The notes: generated from the letters alone by a model not told the origin. A stretch of DNA of 64,000 nt from Micrococcaceae bacterium RIT 802 (GCA_016892645.1 JAFEMX010000006.1:141000-204999); one strand, 5' to 3'; numbered from the stretch's first letter, positions 41,296-50,553 are shown. Translations and numbers: made by a program.

Positions 41296-42686
41296 CGTTC
41301 AGCCACGAGGACGCCGGGACCCCGGAAAGCACCTGGGCCGATGCCGGGATCGCGGATCTGCCGCCGCTCGAGGACGGGGTCGTCCCCCGGCGCAGCGAAC
41401 GCCTCGTCGTCGTGGCCGCCCATCCCGACGACGAGTCGCTCGGCGCGGCGGGCCTGATCCACACGGCACTGCACGGCGGGGCCACGGTCCACGTGGTCGT
41501 CTGCAGCGCCGGGGAGGCCTCGCACCCCCACTCCCCCACACACACCCCGAGGCGGCTGGCCGAGGTGCGTCGGGGCGAACTCGACCAGGCCCTCGAGTTG
41601 CTGGGTGAGGGGGCGTCCGCCAGGGGAAAGCTCAGTTGGGAACATCTCGGCCTACCCGACGGCGGACTGGCCGAGCGTGCCGAGGTCCTGCAATCCGCCA
41701 TCGGCGCGGCCGTGGACCCTCCCGGCGGCACGGCCCTGCCCCGGGCACACCGCACCGTGATCGCGGCACCGTACCGCGGGGATGCGCACACCGACCACGA
41801 TGCCGTGGGGGCGGCCGCTGCGAAGGTCGCGGCCGAACGCCACCTGGGCCTGTTGGAGTATCCGATCTGGTACTGGCACTGGGCGACACCGGACGAACCC
41901 GCATGGCGTCGGTGGCGGACCGTGCCCCTGGGGAGCGCGGCGCGCGAAGCCAAGCAGATGGTGCTCGGCGCGCACCGGTCCCAGGTCCTGCCGCTTTCCC
42001 CGGAACCCGGGGACGAGGTGCTCCTGGACGACGCATTCCTGGAACATTTCCGACGCCCCATGGAGACGTTCCGCTGGACGGCCCCGGAGCTGCGCGGCTC
42101 GGACTCGGCCGCCCGCATCTTCGATGACCTCTATCGTCGGGTCCCCGACCCGTGGGACTATCTGGGGAGCCCCTACGAAATGCGGAAGCGGGTGGTGACG
42201 CTCGCTTCCCTGCCGCGGGAACACTATGACTACGCCGTCGAAGCCGGCTGCTCGATCGGGGTGCTGACAGCGGCCTTGGCGCAGCGCTGTTCCCACGTGC
42301 TCGGGATCGATGCGAGCCAGGTGGCGCTGGAAGCGGCCGGGCGTCGAGTTGGCTCCATGGGGAACGTCTCCCTGCTCCGCGCCGACCTTCCCGCCGGATG
42401 GCCGGACGTGGCCCCGGGCGCGGTGGACCTGGTGGTGCTTTCGGAGATCGGCTACTTCCTGGGGCGAGACGAGCTCCATGACCTGTTCCAGGCGGTCGCG
42501 CAGGCGCTGCGGGCAGGCGGTGACCTGCTGCTGTGCCATTGGCTGCATCCCGTCGAAGGATGGGAACTCGATGGCCAGGACGTCCACGACATGGCACGCT
42601 CGCTCGGCTGGCATCGAGTCGTCGCGCACCGCGAGGAGGACTTCCTGCTCGAGATCCTCCAAGCTCCGGGAGATGGTGATGCGTAA
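41289..42686 (+). CDS. Bifunctional PIG-L deacetylase / NodS-like SAM methyltransferase
   Basis: A 465-residue fusion. Residues 35-245 are a PIG-L (LmbE) zinc deacetylase with AHPDDES (44-50) and HTDHD (167-171), which removes N-acetyl groups from sugars. Residues 275-460 are a class I methyltransferase close to NodS of rhizobia: DDLYRRVPDPWDYLGSPYEM (279-298) and EAGCSIGVLTAALAQRCSHV (318-337, the SAM-binding glycine loop), then LSEIGYFL. NodS N-methylates the deacetylated glucosamine of Nod factors; fusion to a deacetylase suggests successive deacetylation and N-methylation of one amino sugar. This is inference; the domains are clear. It overlaps both neighbours. Confidence 0.93.
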   Translation: MVTFSHEDAGTPESTWADAGIADLPPLEDGVVPRRSERLVVVAAHPDDESLGAAGLIHTALHGGATVHVVVCSAGEASHPHSPTHTPRRLAEVRRGELDQALELLGEGASARGKLSWEHLGLPDGGLAERAEVLQSAIGAAVDPPGGTALPRAHRTVIAAPYRGDAHTDHDAVGAAAAKVAAERHLGLLEYPIWYWHWATPDEPAWRRWRTVPLGSAAREAKQMVLGAHRSQVLPLSPEPGDEVLLDDAFLEHFRRPMETFRWTAPELRGSDSAARIFDDLYRRVPDPWDYLGSPYEMRKRVVTLASLPREHYDYAVEAGCSIGVLTAALAQRCSHVLGIDASQVALEAAGRRVGSMGNVSLLRADLPAGWPDVAPGAVDLVVLSEIGYFLGRDELHDLFQAVAQALRAGGDLLLCHWLHPVEGWELDGQDVHDMARSLGWHRVVAHREEDFLLEILQAPGDGDA

Positions 42687-43470
42687 ACACGTGGAACGGC
42701 TGGAACGGCTGGAACGGCTCACCGTGGTCGTCCCCGTGCGCGACGAGGACCGGCTCCTGGCCGCCACCCTGGCCCATATCGGCGCCGCCATGGACCGGGT
42801 GGAATCCGACGGACGGCGCACGGCGCGCCTCGTCGTCGTCCTCGATACCTGCACCGACGGTTCGGCGCGCATCGCCGCGGCGGCCGCCGCCGCGGACTCC
42901 CGCCTGCACGTCCTCACCAGCGACGCCGGATCCGTGGGCGCGGCCCGCGCCGTGGGGGTCTCCGCCGCGGTAGCCGGGATCCCGCCGTCGTCCCTGCACC
43001 GGCACTGGATCGCGAACACGGATGCCGATACCCGCGTGCCGGTCCACTGGCTCGAGGTGTTCGCCGATGCGGCCGATGCCGGTGCAGACGCACTCGTGGG
43101 CACGGTCGAACCGGACGTGCTCGAACTCGGTCCGCGTCGCCATGCGGCGTGGCAGACGTTGCACGTGCGGACCGATGGGCACCCCCACATCCACGGGGCG
43201 AACCTGGGCGTTCGGGCGTCGGCCTACCGACAGGCCGGAGGATTCCAGGCAGTTCCCGACGACGAGGACGTGCGGCTGGTCGAGGCGCTGCGGGCCAACG
43301 GCGCGGACGTCAGATCGAGTGGCGGTCTCCACGCCATCACCTCGGGACGGCTCCGGGGACGGGTCGGCAACGGGTTCGCCCACTACCTGGCCCACTTACC
43401 GGATGACGCCGGGATTCCGGCCACGACACCGCCGACACATTCCATGGACACGACTGGCCGCCGCACGTAG
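42679..43470 (+). CDS. GT2 family glycosyltransferase
   Basis: A 263-residue GT-A enzyme: LTVVVPVRDEDRLLAATLAH, the variable nucleotide loop VVVLDTCTDGSARIA, and the metal-binding DxD in WIANTDADTRVP, followed by HGANLGVRASAYRQAGGFQ and an acidic general-base region VPDDEDVRLVEALR. The product linkage is unknown. There is no membrane segment. Start chosen at ATG 42679 because GGGAG is six bases upstream; the ATG at 42673 is inside that spacing. It overlaps the stop of the deacetylase-methyltransferase gene. The first codons contain three copies of a nine-base repeat (CTGGAACGG) giving Leu-Glu-Arg repeats. Confidence 0.9.
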   Translation: MRKHVERLERLERLTVVVPVRDEDRLLAATLAHIGAAMDRVESDGRRTARLVVVLDTCTDGSARIAAAAAAADSRLHVLTSDAGSVGAARAVGVSAAVAGIPPSSLHRHWIANTDADTRVPVHWLEVFADAADAGADALVGTVEPDVLELGPRRHAAWQTLHVRTDGHPHIHGANLGVRASAYRQAGGFQAVPDDEDVRLVEALRANGADVRSSGGLHAITSGRLRGRVGNGFAHYLAHLPDDAGIPATTPPTHSMDTTGRRT

Positions 43471-43617
43471 CGTCGGAAGAGTCTGCAGCCGGGAACTGTA
43501 CCGCGCCAGGACCCCGGCCGACAGTCCGCCGCACCGCGGCGTCCAGAGAGCGAACCGCCGGCCCCCGGGTCGGCCGCACACGTCCCCCGGCAGGCCCGGG
43601 GACAGTTGGGAGATGGC

Positions 43618-43896
43618 ATGTCCTCTGCATCCACCACCACCACCGACCACGACGAAATCCGGCAGTGGGTGGAGAACCTCGACGGCCAACCGGCCTGCGT
43701 CCAGTCCACCGGCAGTGCCGACGATCCGGGCGTCCTGCGCTTCGACTTTCCGGGCGGAGCCGGCGAGGACAAGTTGGCCCACATTTCGTGGGAGGACTGG
43801 TTCGACAAGTTCGATGCCGCGAACCTGGCCCTGGTCTACCAGGAGCACAAGAGCGACGGCGAACCCAGCACCTTCTTCAAATTGGTCTCGCGGTAG
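43618..43896 (+). CDS. Small conserved hypothetical protein
   Basis: A 92-residue soluble protein: TTDHDEIRQWVENLDGQPAC then VQSTGSADDPGVLRFDFPGG, GEDKLAHISWEDWFDKFDAA and LALVYQEHKSDGEPSTFFKL. Homologues of this length are common in soil bacteria and are sometimes mislabelled 1,4-alpha-glucan branching enzyme; no glucanase motif exists here. ISWEDWFDKFD is the hallmark of the family. The ribosome site GGGAG is six bases before ATG 43618. The CBS-domain gene follows after 45 bases. Confidence 0.82.
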   Translation: MSSASTTTTDHDEIRQWVENLDGQPACVQSTGSADDPGVLRFDFPGGAGEDKLAHISWEDWFDKFDAANLALVYQEHKSDGEPSTFFKLVSR

Positions 43897-43941
43897 CGAG
43901 CCGGAAGATCCCGCACACACGGCCACCAAGGAGCACCAGAC

Positions 43942-44358
43942 ATGGCTACCGCACGCGACTACATGACCGGTTCCGTCGAATGCATCGGCGAGAACGAGAC
44001 GCTCGAGCAGGCCGCGCAGAAGATGGTCCAGCTCGACGTCGGTTCCCTACCCATCTGCGGCGACGACAACCGGCTGAAGGGCATCGTCACCGACCGTGAC
44101 ATCGTGGTGAAATGCCTCGCCACCGGAGGCGACCCCCGCACGACGTTGGCCGGGGAACTCGGGGAAGGAAAACCGGTCACCATCGGTGCCGATGATGGCA
44201 TCGAGGACGCCATCTCCACCATGCAGAAGAACCAGCTGCGGCGGGTCCCCGTCATCGACGGCCACGACCTCGTGGGCATGCTCAGCCAGGCGGATATCGC
44301 CCGCAACTACCCGCGCGACCGGGTCGGGGACCTGGTGGAGTTCATCTCCTTCGACTGA
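43942..44358 (+). CDS. CBS-domain protein
   Basis: A 138-residue protein consisting of two CBS motifs (about 5-60 and 75-130): ARDYMTGSVECIGENETLEQ, GSLPICGDDNRLKGIVTDRD and RRVPVIDGHDLVGMLSQADI. Paired CBS motifs bind adenosine nucleotides or NADH; stand-alone pairs of this type are often stress-induced (Hrp1-like) regulators. AGGAG lies eight bases upstream. It is convergent with the alcohol dehydrogenase across a terminator. Confidence 0.93.
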   Translation: MATARDYMTGSVECIGENETLEQAAQKMVQLDVGSLPICGDDNRLKGIVTDRDIVVKCLATGGDPRTTLAGELGEGKPVTIGADDGIEDAISTMQKNQLRRVPVIDGHDLVGMLSQADIARNYPRDRVGDLVEFISFD

Positions 44359-44374
44359 GCACCGAGAGCCGTGC

Positions 44375-44410
44375 GAAGACCCTGCGTCCCAACCGGAACG
44401 CAGGGTCTTC
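44375..44410. terminator. Bidirectional terminator
   Basis: Thirteen-base perfect arms (GAAGACCCTGCGT and complement) with a ten-base loop between the convergent CBS and alcohol dehydrogenase genes. Confidence 0.8.
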
Positions 44411-44425
44411 CCTTGCCGCCCGTGG

Positions 44426-45598
44426 TCAGGGCTGCAGCACGACCTTGATGCAACCATCTTCCTTCTTCTGGAAGGTCGAGTAGAGCTCAGGTCCGCGGGA
44501 CAGCGGGACGGTGTGCGTGACGAGGTCGTCCAGTCCCAGCGGATCGGAGGGATCCTCGGCAAAGGGCATCAGCTTCTCGGTCCAGCTGCGCACATTGCAT
44601 TGGCCCTGCCGCAACTGGATCTGCTTGTCGAACATCTCCAGCAGGGGCATCGGGGTCGCCTGCCCGGAGTAGACACCGCTGAGGGATAGCGTCCCGCCCC
44701 GCCTGACCGCTGCGATCGAGGCATGCAATACCGACGTCGGGTCCACCGCAGCCGTCTCCATCGCCTTGCGCGCCGCCGCATCAGGCAGCAGGCCGGTCGC
44801 CTGCTGCATGAGCTTGGCACCCGTGGACCCGTGTGCCTCCATGCCCACCGCGTCGACGATCGAGTCCGGTCCCCGCTTGGTCATCTCCTGGAGTTCGGCG
44901 GCGATGTCCGTGGAGAAGTCCAGGACCTCCACCCCGTGCCGGGCGGCCATGGCCCGGCGTTCGGGCACCGGGTCGACGGCGATCACCCGGTGTCCCAGAT
45001 GGACGCCGATCCGCGCTGCCAGCTGGCCCACCGGACCCAGGCCGAACACGGCCAGCGTGCCGCCGTCGGGCACATTCGCGTAGTCGACGCCCTGCCAGGC
45101 GGTGGGCAGGATGTCGGAGAGGAAGAGGTACCGGTGGTCGGGTAGCTCCGTGCCGACCACGATGGCCCCGTAGTCGCCGTGTGGCACCCGCAGGTACTCC
45201 GCTTGGCCGCCCGGGACCCGCCCATAGAGTTCCGAATACCCCAGGAACGCCGCGCCCTTCCCGTGGCTGCGCACCTGGGTTGTTTCGCACTGGGATTGCA
45301 GGCCCCGTTCGCACATCCAGCAATGACCGCAGGAGACATTGAAGGGGACAACGACGCGGTCGCCCACCTTCACCCGCGAGACCTGGGAGCCGACCTCCTC
45401 CACGATTCCCATCGGCTCATGGCCGACGATGTCGCCGGCGTGCATGTAGGGACCCAGCAATTCGTAGAGATGCAGATCCGAGCCGCAGATGGCCGTCGAG
45501 GTGACCCTGATGATGATGTCATCGGGCTCCTCGATCCGCGGATCCGGGACCTCGGAATATTCGATCTTCCGCTTCGCCTGCCAGGTCAATGCCTTCAT
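44426..45598 (-). CDS. Zinc-dependent alcohol dehydrogenase (formaldehyde dehydrogenase-like)
   Basis: A 390-residue medium-chain dehydrogenase. The catalytic zinc ligands are in STAICGSDLHLY (Cys38) and VGHEPMG (His and Glu), the structural-zinc loop is CGHCWMCERGLQSQC, and the cofactor motif is FGLGPVGQLAARIG. The 35-residue insert around GLLPDAAARKAMETAAVDPT resembles the glutathione-independent formaldehyde dehydrogenase group. The likely role is oxidation of small aldehydes or alcohols with NAD. GGAGG precedes the ATG. The catalase gene follows on the same strand but upstream, separated by a terminator. Confidence 0.92.
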   Translation of the reverse strand: MKALTWQAKRKIEYSEVPDPRIEEPDDIIIRVTSTAICGSDLHLYELLGPYMHAGDIVGHEPMGIVEEVGSQVSRVKVGDRVVVPFNVSCGHCWMCERGLQSQCETTQVRSHGKGAAFLGYSELYGRVPGGQAEYLRVPHGDYGAIVVGTELPDHRYLFLSDILPTAWQGVDYANVPDGGTLAVFGLGPVGQLAARIGVHLGHRVIAVDPVPERRAMAARHGVEVLDFSTDIAAELQEMTKRGPDSIVDAVGMEAHGSTGAKLMQQATGLLPDAAARKAMETAAVDPTSVLHASIAAVRRGGTLSLSGVYSGQATPMPLLEMFDKQIQLRQGQCNVRSWTEKLMPFAEDPSDPLGLDDLVTHTVPLSRGPELYSTFQKKEDGCIKVVLQP

Positions 45599-45712
45599 GG
45601 TTCCTCCGGTGGTGTTGGAACGGTTGGGTCTTTGCCAGTACACCATCGCCGTGCAGCCCTGTGAAGCGTTTGCGTTCTCCGCCCGGGGTCGGTGTCGGGC
45701 GGGGGGACATAC

Positions 45713-45749
45713 GTGCGGGGCCCTCCGGATGGTCCGGAAGGCCCCGCAC
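45713..45749 (-). terminator. Hairpin terminator after the catalase gene
   Basis: Ten base pairs (GTGCGGGGCC with its complement), one mismatch, then six more pairs (TCCGGA) and a three-base loop, 18 bases beyond the catalase stop. Confidence 0.8.
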
Positions 45750-45766
45750 CTGAATGACCGGGCGGT

Positions 45767-47875
45767 TTAGGCGAACCGTTCCCAGACCCGGTGGGATGCC
45801 AGGAGTTCGGCGGCGGCATCCACCGCGTTTTCGGCGCTTTCCTCCCGGACGCCCGCCGCATCCGTGGGAAGGCCCGAACCAGCCATCACGCCCACCCCCG
45901 GACCAGCCAGGATGATGGCCTTGGCCTGCCGGTAGACCTCCTGGAGCAGGAGCACCAACCGCGGGTCGAGGTCACCGCCCTGCGGCGGCACGACCGCTCC
46001 GGCCTTGGTGTCCAGGTCCGGCTTCGCGTCCGGGCCTGCCGCTGGTGCGGCGGCGAGGATCAGCGCGTCGTACTCCATGGAACGTCCGGTCAGGAAGGTG
46101 CGGTCAACTGGCGAACCATCGGCGAGCCTTCCGCCGGTCGGCGCGATGAGCAGCGGCGTCATGCCCGCCGCATGGGTGGCCGCCAGCAATGTCTCGATCA
46201 CCCCGGCATCGGTGGCGTGGTCCGTGACGATGCCGATGACGCGCCCGTCGACGGGCCAGGTCTTGCCGACCTGGGACACCGCCGGGCTCGGGTCCCGGTC
46301 CTCCACCTCGGTATCCGGTTCCGGTGCCGGCAGGCCCAGGGCCGTGGCAACCTCCGCGCACAGACCCGCGTCGATGTTCGCCAATGCCTGCACCTGTCGG
46401 GCCCGCACCACCTCGCTGGTGCACTTGCCCAGCTCGAACGAGTAGGCCTGCTGCACGTGCAACTGTTCCTGTGGCGAGAGGCTGCGGTAGAACAACCTCG
46501 CCTGGCTGAAATGGTCCTCGAACGTGGCGGGGTTGCGGCGCTCCTTCACCGAGTCGGCAATGTGTTCGGGCACGTCGATGAACGGCATCCGCGTCGAATC
46601 ACCCTCGCCGGCCATGAACGGGCACCCTCCGTCCAGTGAGTTGGGTTTGTACGGGGCGATGCCCTCATGGATGTAGGTCTGGTGCATGCCATCGCGCAGC
46701 ATGTCATTGACCTCGGCGTGCGGCAGGTTGATCGGCAGCTGGGAGAAGTTCGGGCCGCCCAGCCGGGTGATCTGGGTGTCGATGTAGGAAAAGAGCCGGC
46801 CCTGTAGCAGGGGGTCGTTGGTGACGTCGATGCCGGGCACCAGGTGGCCCGGGTGGAAGGCGACCTGCTCGGTCTCGGCGAAGTAGTTCGACGGGTTCCG
46901 ATCCAGGGTCATCTTTCCCAGCATCTGCACCGGGGCGAGCTCCTCGGGGACGAATTTCGTCGGATCCAGCAGGTCGATGCCCTCGAACATCTGCTCCTCG
47001 GTGTCCGGGAACACCTGCACGCCGAGCTCCCACTCCGGAAAGGCCCCGGCTTCGATGGCCGTGGCCAGGTCGCGCCGGTGGAAGTCGGGGTCATTGCCGT
47101 TGGTGAGCAGTGCCTCCTCCCAGACCAGCGAGTGCACGCCGAGCTTGGGTTTCCAATGGAACTTGACGAGCGACGTCGTTCCGTCGGCGGCGACGAGCTT
47201 GAAGGTGTGGACCCCAAAGCCCTCCATCATGCGGAAGGACCGCGGGATGCCGCGGTCTCCCATGAACCACATGGTGTGGTTCTGCGCCTCGGTGTGCAGG
47301 GACACGAAGTCCCAGAAGGTGTCATGCGCCGACTGGGCCTGCGGGATCTCCAGATCCGGGTGCGGCTTGACCGAGTGCACCACGTCGGGGAACTTGATGC
47401 CGTCCTGGATGAAGAAAACCGGGATGTTGTTCCCGACGAGGTCGAAGACGCCGTCCTTCGTGTAGAACTTCGTCGCGAAGCCGCGGGTGTCGCGCACCGT
47501 GTCGGCCGAACCGCGGGAGCCGGCGACGGTCGAGAACCTCACGAACACCGGCGTTTCCACACCTTCGGCCAGGAAGGAGGCCTGGGTGAGCTGTGCGCCG
47601 GTCCCGTAGCTGACGAACCGTCCGTGGGCACCGGCACCCCGGGCGTGGACCACGCGTTCGGGAATCCGTTCGTGGTCGAAGTGCGTGATCTTTTCGCGCA
47701 GGTGGTGGTCCTGCAGGAGCACGGGGCCGCGTGGGCCGGCCTTCAATGAATGGTCGGTGTCCCGCAACGGGGTCCCTTGACTGGTGGTCAGGGTCTTTCC
47801 CTCGGGGTGGTCGGGAGCCGCGTTGGCGTTGGCCTTCGTGTGCGTGTGTGGTTCTGGACTGGGAGTGGTGGTCAT
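45767..47875 (-). CDS. katE: Large-subunit catalase (KatE/HPII type)
   Basis: A 702-residue monofunctional haem catalase. The N-terminal extension (1-60) is followed by the catalytic His77 in [12 protein letters not shown], the Asn in [13 protein letters not shown], and the haem-binding Tyr in [17 protein letters not shown]. The extra C-terminal flavodoxin-like domain (about 550-702, with [20 protein letters not shown]) marks the large clade-2 catalases such as HPII, which are very stable. It removes hydrogen peroxide in the cytoplasm. GGAGG lies upstream of the ATG. The neighbours include other stress genes. Confidence 0.97.
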   Translation of the reverse strand: MTTTPSPEPHTHTKANANAAPDHPEGKTLTTSQGTPLRDTDHSLKAGPRGPVLLQDHHLREKITHFDHERIPERVVHARGAGAHGRFVSYGTGAQLTQASFLAEGVETPVFVRFSTVAGSRGSADTVRDTRGFATKFYTKDGVFDLVGNNIPVFFIQDGIKFPDVVHSVKPHPDLEIPQAQSAHDTFWDFVSLHTEAQNHTMWFMGDRGIPRSFRMMEGFGVHTFKLVAADGTTSLVKFHWKPKLGVHSLVWEEALLTNGNDPDFHRRDLATAIEAGAFPEWELGVQVFPDTEEQMFEGIDLLDPTKFVPEELAPVQMLGKMTLDRNPSNYFAETEQVAFHPGHLVPGIDVTNDPLLQGRLFSYIDTQITRLGGPNFSQLPINLPHAEVNDMLRDGMHQTYIHEGIAPYKPNSLDGGCPFMAGEGDSTRMPFIDVPEHIADSVKERRNPATFEDHFSQARLFYRSLSPQEQLHVQQAYSFELGKCTSEVVRARQVQALANIDAGLCAEVATALGLPAPEPDTEVEDRDPSPAVSQVGKTWPVDGRVIGIVTDHATDAGVIETLLAATHAAGMTPLLIAPTGGRLADGSPVDRTFLTGRSMEYDALILAAAPAAGPDAKPDLDTKAGAVVPPQGGDLDPRLVLLLQEVYRQAKAIILAGPGVGVMAGSGLPTDAAGVREESAENAVDAAAELLASHRVWERFA

Positions 47876-48172
47876 GCTGCTGCCTCCGTCGGAAAACTGC
47901 GCTGCCGTCGCACACCGGTCATGTGCCGTCCGCTCGGACGGTCGGGTGTCCGCTCAGCCCACGGTAGGCTCGGCCGCCCGGTAATCGTCAAGGGTTCGGG
48001 TACCCCAGGCGCGCATTCCGGCAGGTCCACGATTCAGAGGATGGCATCCGTTGTCACTTCTGCTGCTTCTCTGTACGCTGAAGGAACGGTTCAGCAGCGG
48101 GCCGACAAAATCTTCGAAAGAAGAAAGTCACGGCCCGCGTACTGTCCGAGTCGTGATGGGAAGGGTATGAAC
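47876..48172. other. Gap between catalase and the GNAT-like gene
   Basis: About 300 bases with no coding bias. It must hold the divergent promoters of both genes. GCTGAA-GGAACGG-TTCAGC, a perfect six-base inverted repeat, lies near 48077-48095 and could be an operator. I see no clear sigma B box. Confidence 0.4.
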
Positions 48173-48580
48173 ATGCCCGTCATCGAAAACAATCGCGAAG
48201 AATTCCAATACCAGCTCTTTGAGGCCGGTGAACTTGCCGGGTACGTCCAGTACCGCATGTCCGGAAACGAAATCTGGGTCCTCTATTCGTGCCTAGCCCG
48301 CAATTTCAAGTCCCCGGATTTGGTCTCCGCTCTCTTGCGCCGGGTGCTCGAGGATGCCCACTTCAGCCGACTCGCCGTCGTTCCGTTTTGTCCGGCGATG
48401 AGGGCATTTGTGGAAGGTCATCCGCAGTATCTGTGCCTCGTTCCCCCGTCCTGGCACGCACGTCTCTCCGACACGACCCACTGGGAGGAGAAGAGCGGTC
48501 CGACGACGCCGCTGGACCATGTGCGACTGACCGGGTCCCGCCGCGCCCGATTGCGCGTCCCGGTCCCGGCGGCCACGTGA
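48173..48580 (+). CDS. GNAT-like protein (YjdJ type) with altered CoA loop
   Basis: A 135-residue protein resembling the short Acetyltransf_CG group (E. coli YjdJ). NREEFQYQLFEAGELAGYVQ and YRMSGNEIWVLYSCL form the central sheet, and LEDAHFSRLAVVPFCPAMRA then FVEGHPQYLCLV is the family's C-terminal pattern. In place of the CoA-pyrophosphate loop G-x-G-I-G-S/A it has NFKSPDLVSALL, so acetyl-CoA binding may be lost. Start at ATG 48173, with GGGAAGG eight bases upstream; the ATG at 48167 is alternative. A 40-residue tail after the fold is basic and unusual. Confidence 0.75.
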   Translation: MPVIENNREEFQYQLFEAGELAGYVQYRMSGNEIWVLYSCLARNFKSPDLVSALLRRVLEDAHFSRLAVVPFCPAMRAFVEGHPQYLCLVPPSWHARLSDTTHWEEKSGPTTPLDHVRLTGSRRARLRVPVPAAT

Positions 48581-48801
48581 CTGCCTCCCCGTCGGCCGTC
48601 GGCCGGCTCTCGACAGAGGGGAAGCACCCGGCGAAAGTGCTTGACATCCAATCCGAGGGCGGCCAACCTTGGGAAGCATTGGACGCCGTCCATTCCATGG
48701 CCGCGGACGAGCCGGCCCAGACCTTCAAGCAGCGGGGGTACACCGCCAGTTGTGCTGCGGGAACATTCCTTCCCCACACCGATGACTGCCAGGAGCCCAC
48801 C

Positions 48802-49059
48802 GTGAGCATTTCCCACCCCCACCGACCGGCACCGGACGAGAACCTCCAGCCGGAATCCGCGGTCCAGAGACAGCCCTGCTTTTGCGCACACTGCGCGACG
48901 GACGAGTTCCTGGTCCCCGAGACCATCCACATCAGCCGCCAACCGGGTCGCGGGGAAACCTGGGGTTGGGATGTGAGCTATTGGTGCAGTCAGTGCGATC
49001 GCTACTACGGCCACCCGACCGACGAGCTTCCGCTGGTGTGGGGGCCGGCCACCACCTAA
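48802..49059 (+). CDS. Small zinc-ribbon-like protein
   Basis: An 85-residue protein with two CxxC knuckles, CFCAHCATDEF and YWCSQCDRYYGHP, flanking HISRQPGRGETWGWDVS. This is a zinc-ribbon pattern. I recognise no named family. Start at GTG 48802 with AGGAG six bases upstream; the frame is open further but codon use there is poor. It sits between the GNAT-like and the helical-bundle genes, all on the same strand. Confidence 0.62.
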   Translation: MSISHPHRPAPDENLQPESAVQRQPCFCAHCATDEFLVPETIHISRQPGRGETWGWDVSYWCSQCDRYYGHPTDELPLVWGPATT

Positions 49060-49108
49060 GGCGACGCAGATTCCGCCATGCTGCACAGGACCCGATCGGA
49101 GGATGACC

Positions 49109-49624
49109 GTGGAGCTTCCCCAATACCTACGCAGTCTCCAGCAGGCAGAGCTGGACCTGGCACGATCCTACGACGACGTTGCCATTTCCCAGCCCGACGA
49201 TCATGACTCCACGGGCCTGTTCCTGGCACTTGCCAGACAGGGCAGGGAACATGCGCGCGCCCTCGAACCGCTCCGGGCCCGATACGACGCCACAGGTGCC
49301 GGGTCCGGGGATAACGAGAACACCTACGGCGATGTCGGACAGCTGCACCGCCACGTTCCATTGGTCGAACTGCAGGAGCTCTACTTGTCGGCATGCCTGG
49401 TGGATGTGGGGTGGTCCGTCCTAATGCAGGTCGGCCGCCGCTTCGAGGACCGTGACCTGATCCGCGTGGTCGAGCATTGCACCAGCGAAACGGGCAAGCA
49501 GCTGGCGTGGATCAAGACGCGTATCAAGCACGCTTCGCGTCCCGCGCTGCTTCGACCGCCGCCGCATCGCAGACGTCCCCGGCCGCCGGCGGTGCCCGCG
49601 GGTCACCCCCAGGACCAGCCATGA
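49109..49624 (+). CDS. Helical-bundle protein, ferritin-like pattern
   Basis: A 171-residue helical protein: YLRSLQQAELDLARSYDDVA, LFLALARQGREHARALEPLR, ELQELYLSACLVDVGWSVLM and LIRVVEHCTSETGKQLAWIK. The spacing of four helices with Glu and His at EH positions suggests a ferritin-like bundle, although the full metal-site motif is not evident. The tail is a Pro/Arg-rich disordered stretch. GTG at 49109 has GGAGG at six bases; an ATG at 49103 abuts that site. Homologues appear in soil actinobacteria with no known function. Confidence 0.65.
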   Translation: MELPQYLRSLQQAELDLARSYDDVAISQPDDHDSTGLFLALARQGREHARALEPLRARYDATGAGSGDNENTYGDVGQLHRHVPLVELQELYLSACLVDVGWSVLMQVGRRFEDRDLIRVVEHCTSETGKQLAWIKTRIKHASRPALLRPPPHRRRPRPPAVPAGHPQDQP

Positions 49625-49993
49625 AGCCCTGGTGGCTCGACGGGCGGCAGTCCTGCTCACACCACAGCCAAGCCCCCCTGCTGCAGGAGAACGATGTCGG
49701 GTATCCGCAGGCATGTCCCGGTGGACATCGCCGCCGCATGCCTCGAGGGAAACCCCGAGGTCCGGACCCGGATGTCGCGTTACCTCGAGGACCAGTGCAT
49801 CGGCTTCCAGGAGCGCGATGGGCACCGGCGAGCCCGGGCTGCCCTTCGCCAGCAGCGGTGTCCTGCGCCTGCTGGAACGACGCGGAAGCCTCCTGGATTG
49901 CCCCCCTGCACGACGCCCACTTTTCACCCGACGGTGGGGCCCTCAATGGCCCCGCCTCCCCAGAACTCCATTCCCCGTAGGAAGGCACCCACA
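49625..49993. other. Stretch without a confident gene
   Basis: Several short frames overlap here but none has consistent codon bias. One fragment (from ATG 49694) reads RHVPVDIAAACLEGNPEV and SRYLEDQCIGFQERDG, which look protein-like, but the frame then degenerates into Pro/Arg-rich text before the next gene. It may be a decayed small gene. Confidence 0.4.
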
Positions 49994-50503
49994 GTGGTCA
50001 ACCGACCCGGCACCATCAACCACACCATGTACTCCACCTATCTCAGCGAACACCTCCTGGGTTCGGAAGGAGGCATCAGCGCCTTCAAGGCGGCGTCGAA
50101 GACCTGGAAGGGAACCCCCGCTGAACACCAGTTCCTTTCACTCGTCCAACAGGTCGCCGACGACCACTCCGACTTGGAGAAGATCATCCGGACGCTCGGA
50201 TACCGACCACATCCGGTCAAGAGAGTCCTGACCCAAGGAGTACGCCTCGCAGGTAGGCTCAACCCGGTGAACGTCTTACGCCACCAGAAGGCAGGCATGA
50301 CGCAGGTGGAGCTCGACATCCTGCTCGGCATGCTCCGGGCCAAGAAAGCCATGTGGGAGACCCTCCTGCTCGTGTCCGCACGTGATGGCCGGCTCGAGGT
50401 GCCCCTGCTGGAGGATCTGGTCCGGCGCGCCGACAGCCAGCTCCAACAGGTCAGCTACATCATCGAGCAGACCTGGGATACGCGCTTCTTCCACACCAGC
50501 TGA
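49994..50503 (+). CDS. Helical-bundle hypothetical protein
   Basis: A 169-residue protein of long helices: YSTYLSEHLLGSEGGISAFK, EHQFLSLVQQVADDHSDLEK, VELDILLGMLRAKKAMWETL and LVRRADSQLQQVSYIIEQTW. This matches an uncharacterised actinobacterial family with a ferritin-like arrangement of helices. The start is GTG 49994 with AGGAAGG upstream, since homologous text begins near TMYSTYLSEHL. It follows the other helical-bundle gene and precedes the FAD oxidoreductase by 50 bases. Confidence 0.7.
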   Translation: MVNRPGTINHTMYSTYLSEHLLGSEGGISAFKAASKTWKGTPAEHQFLSLVQQVADDHSDLEKIIRTLGYRPHPVKRVLTQGVRLAGRLNPVNVLRHQKAGMTQVELDILLGMLRAKKAMWETLLLVSARDGRLEVPLLEDLVRRADSQLQQVSYIIEQTWDTRFFHTS

Positions 50504-50553
50504 CATGCCACCGCACCGCTTCCCGCGGTGCCCGCGACAAAGGGAGCACTGAC

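Noticed and set aside
43618..43896. Annotation as a 1,4-alpha-glucan branching enzyme
   Set aside because: None of the GH13 motifs is present in this 92-residue protein.
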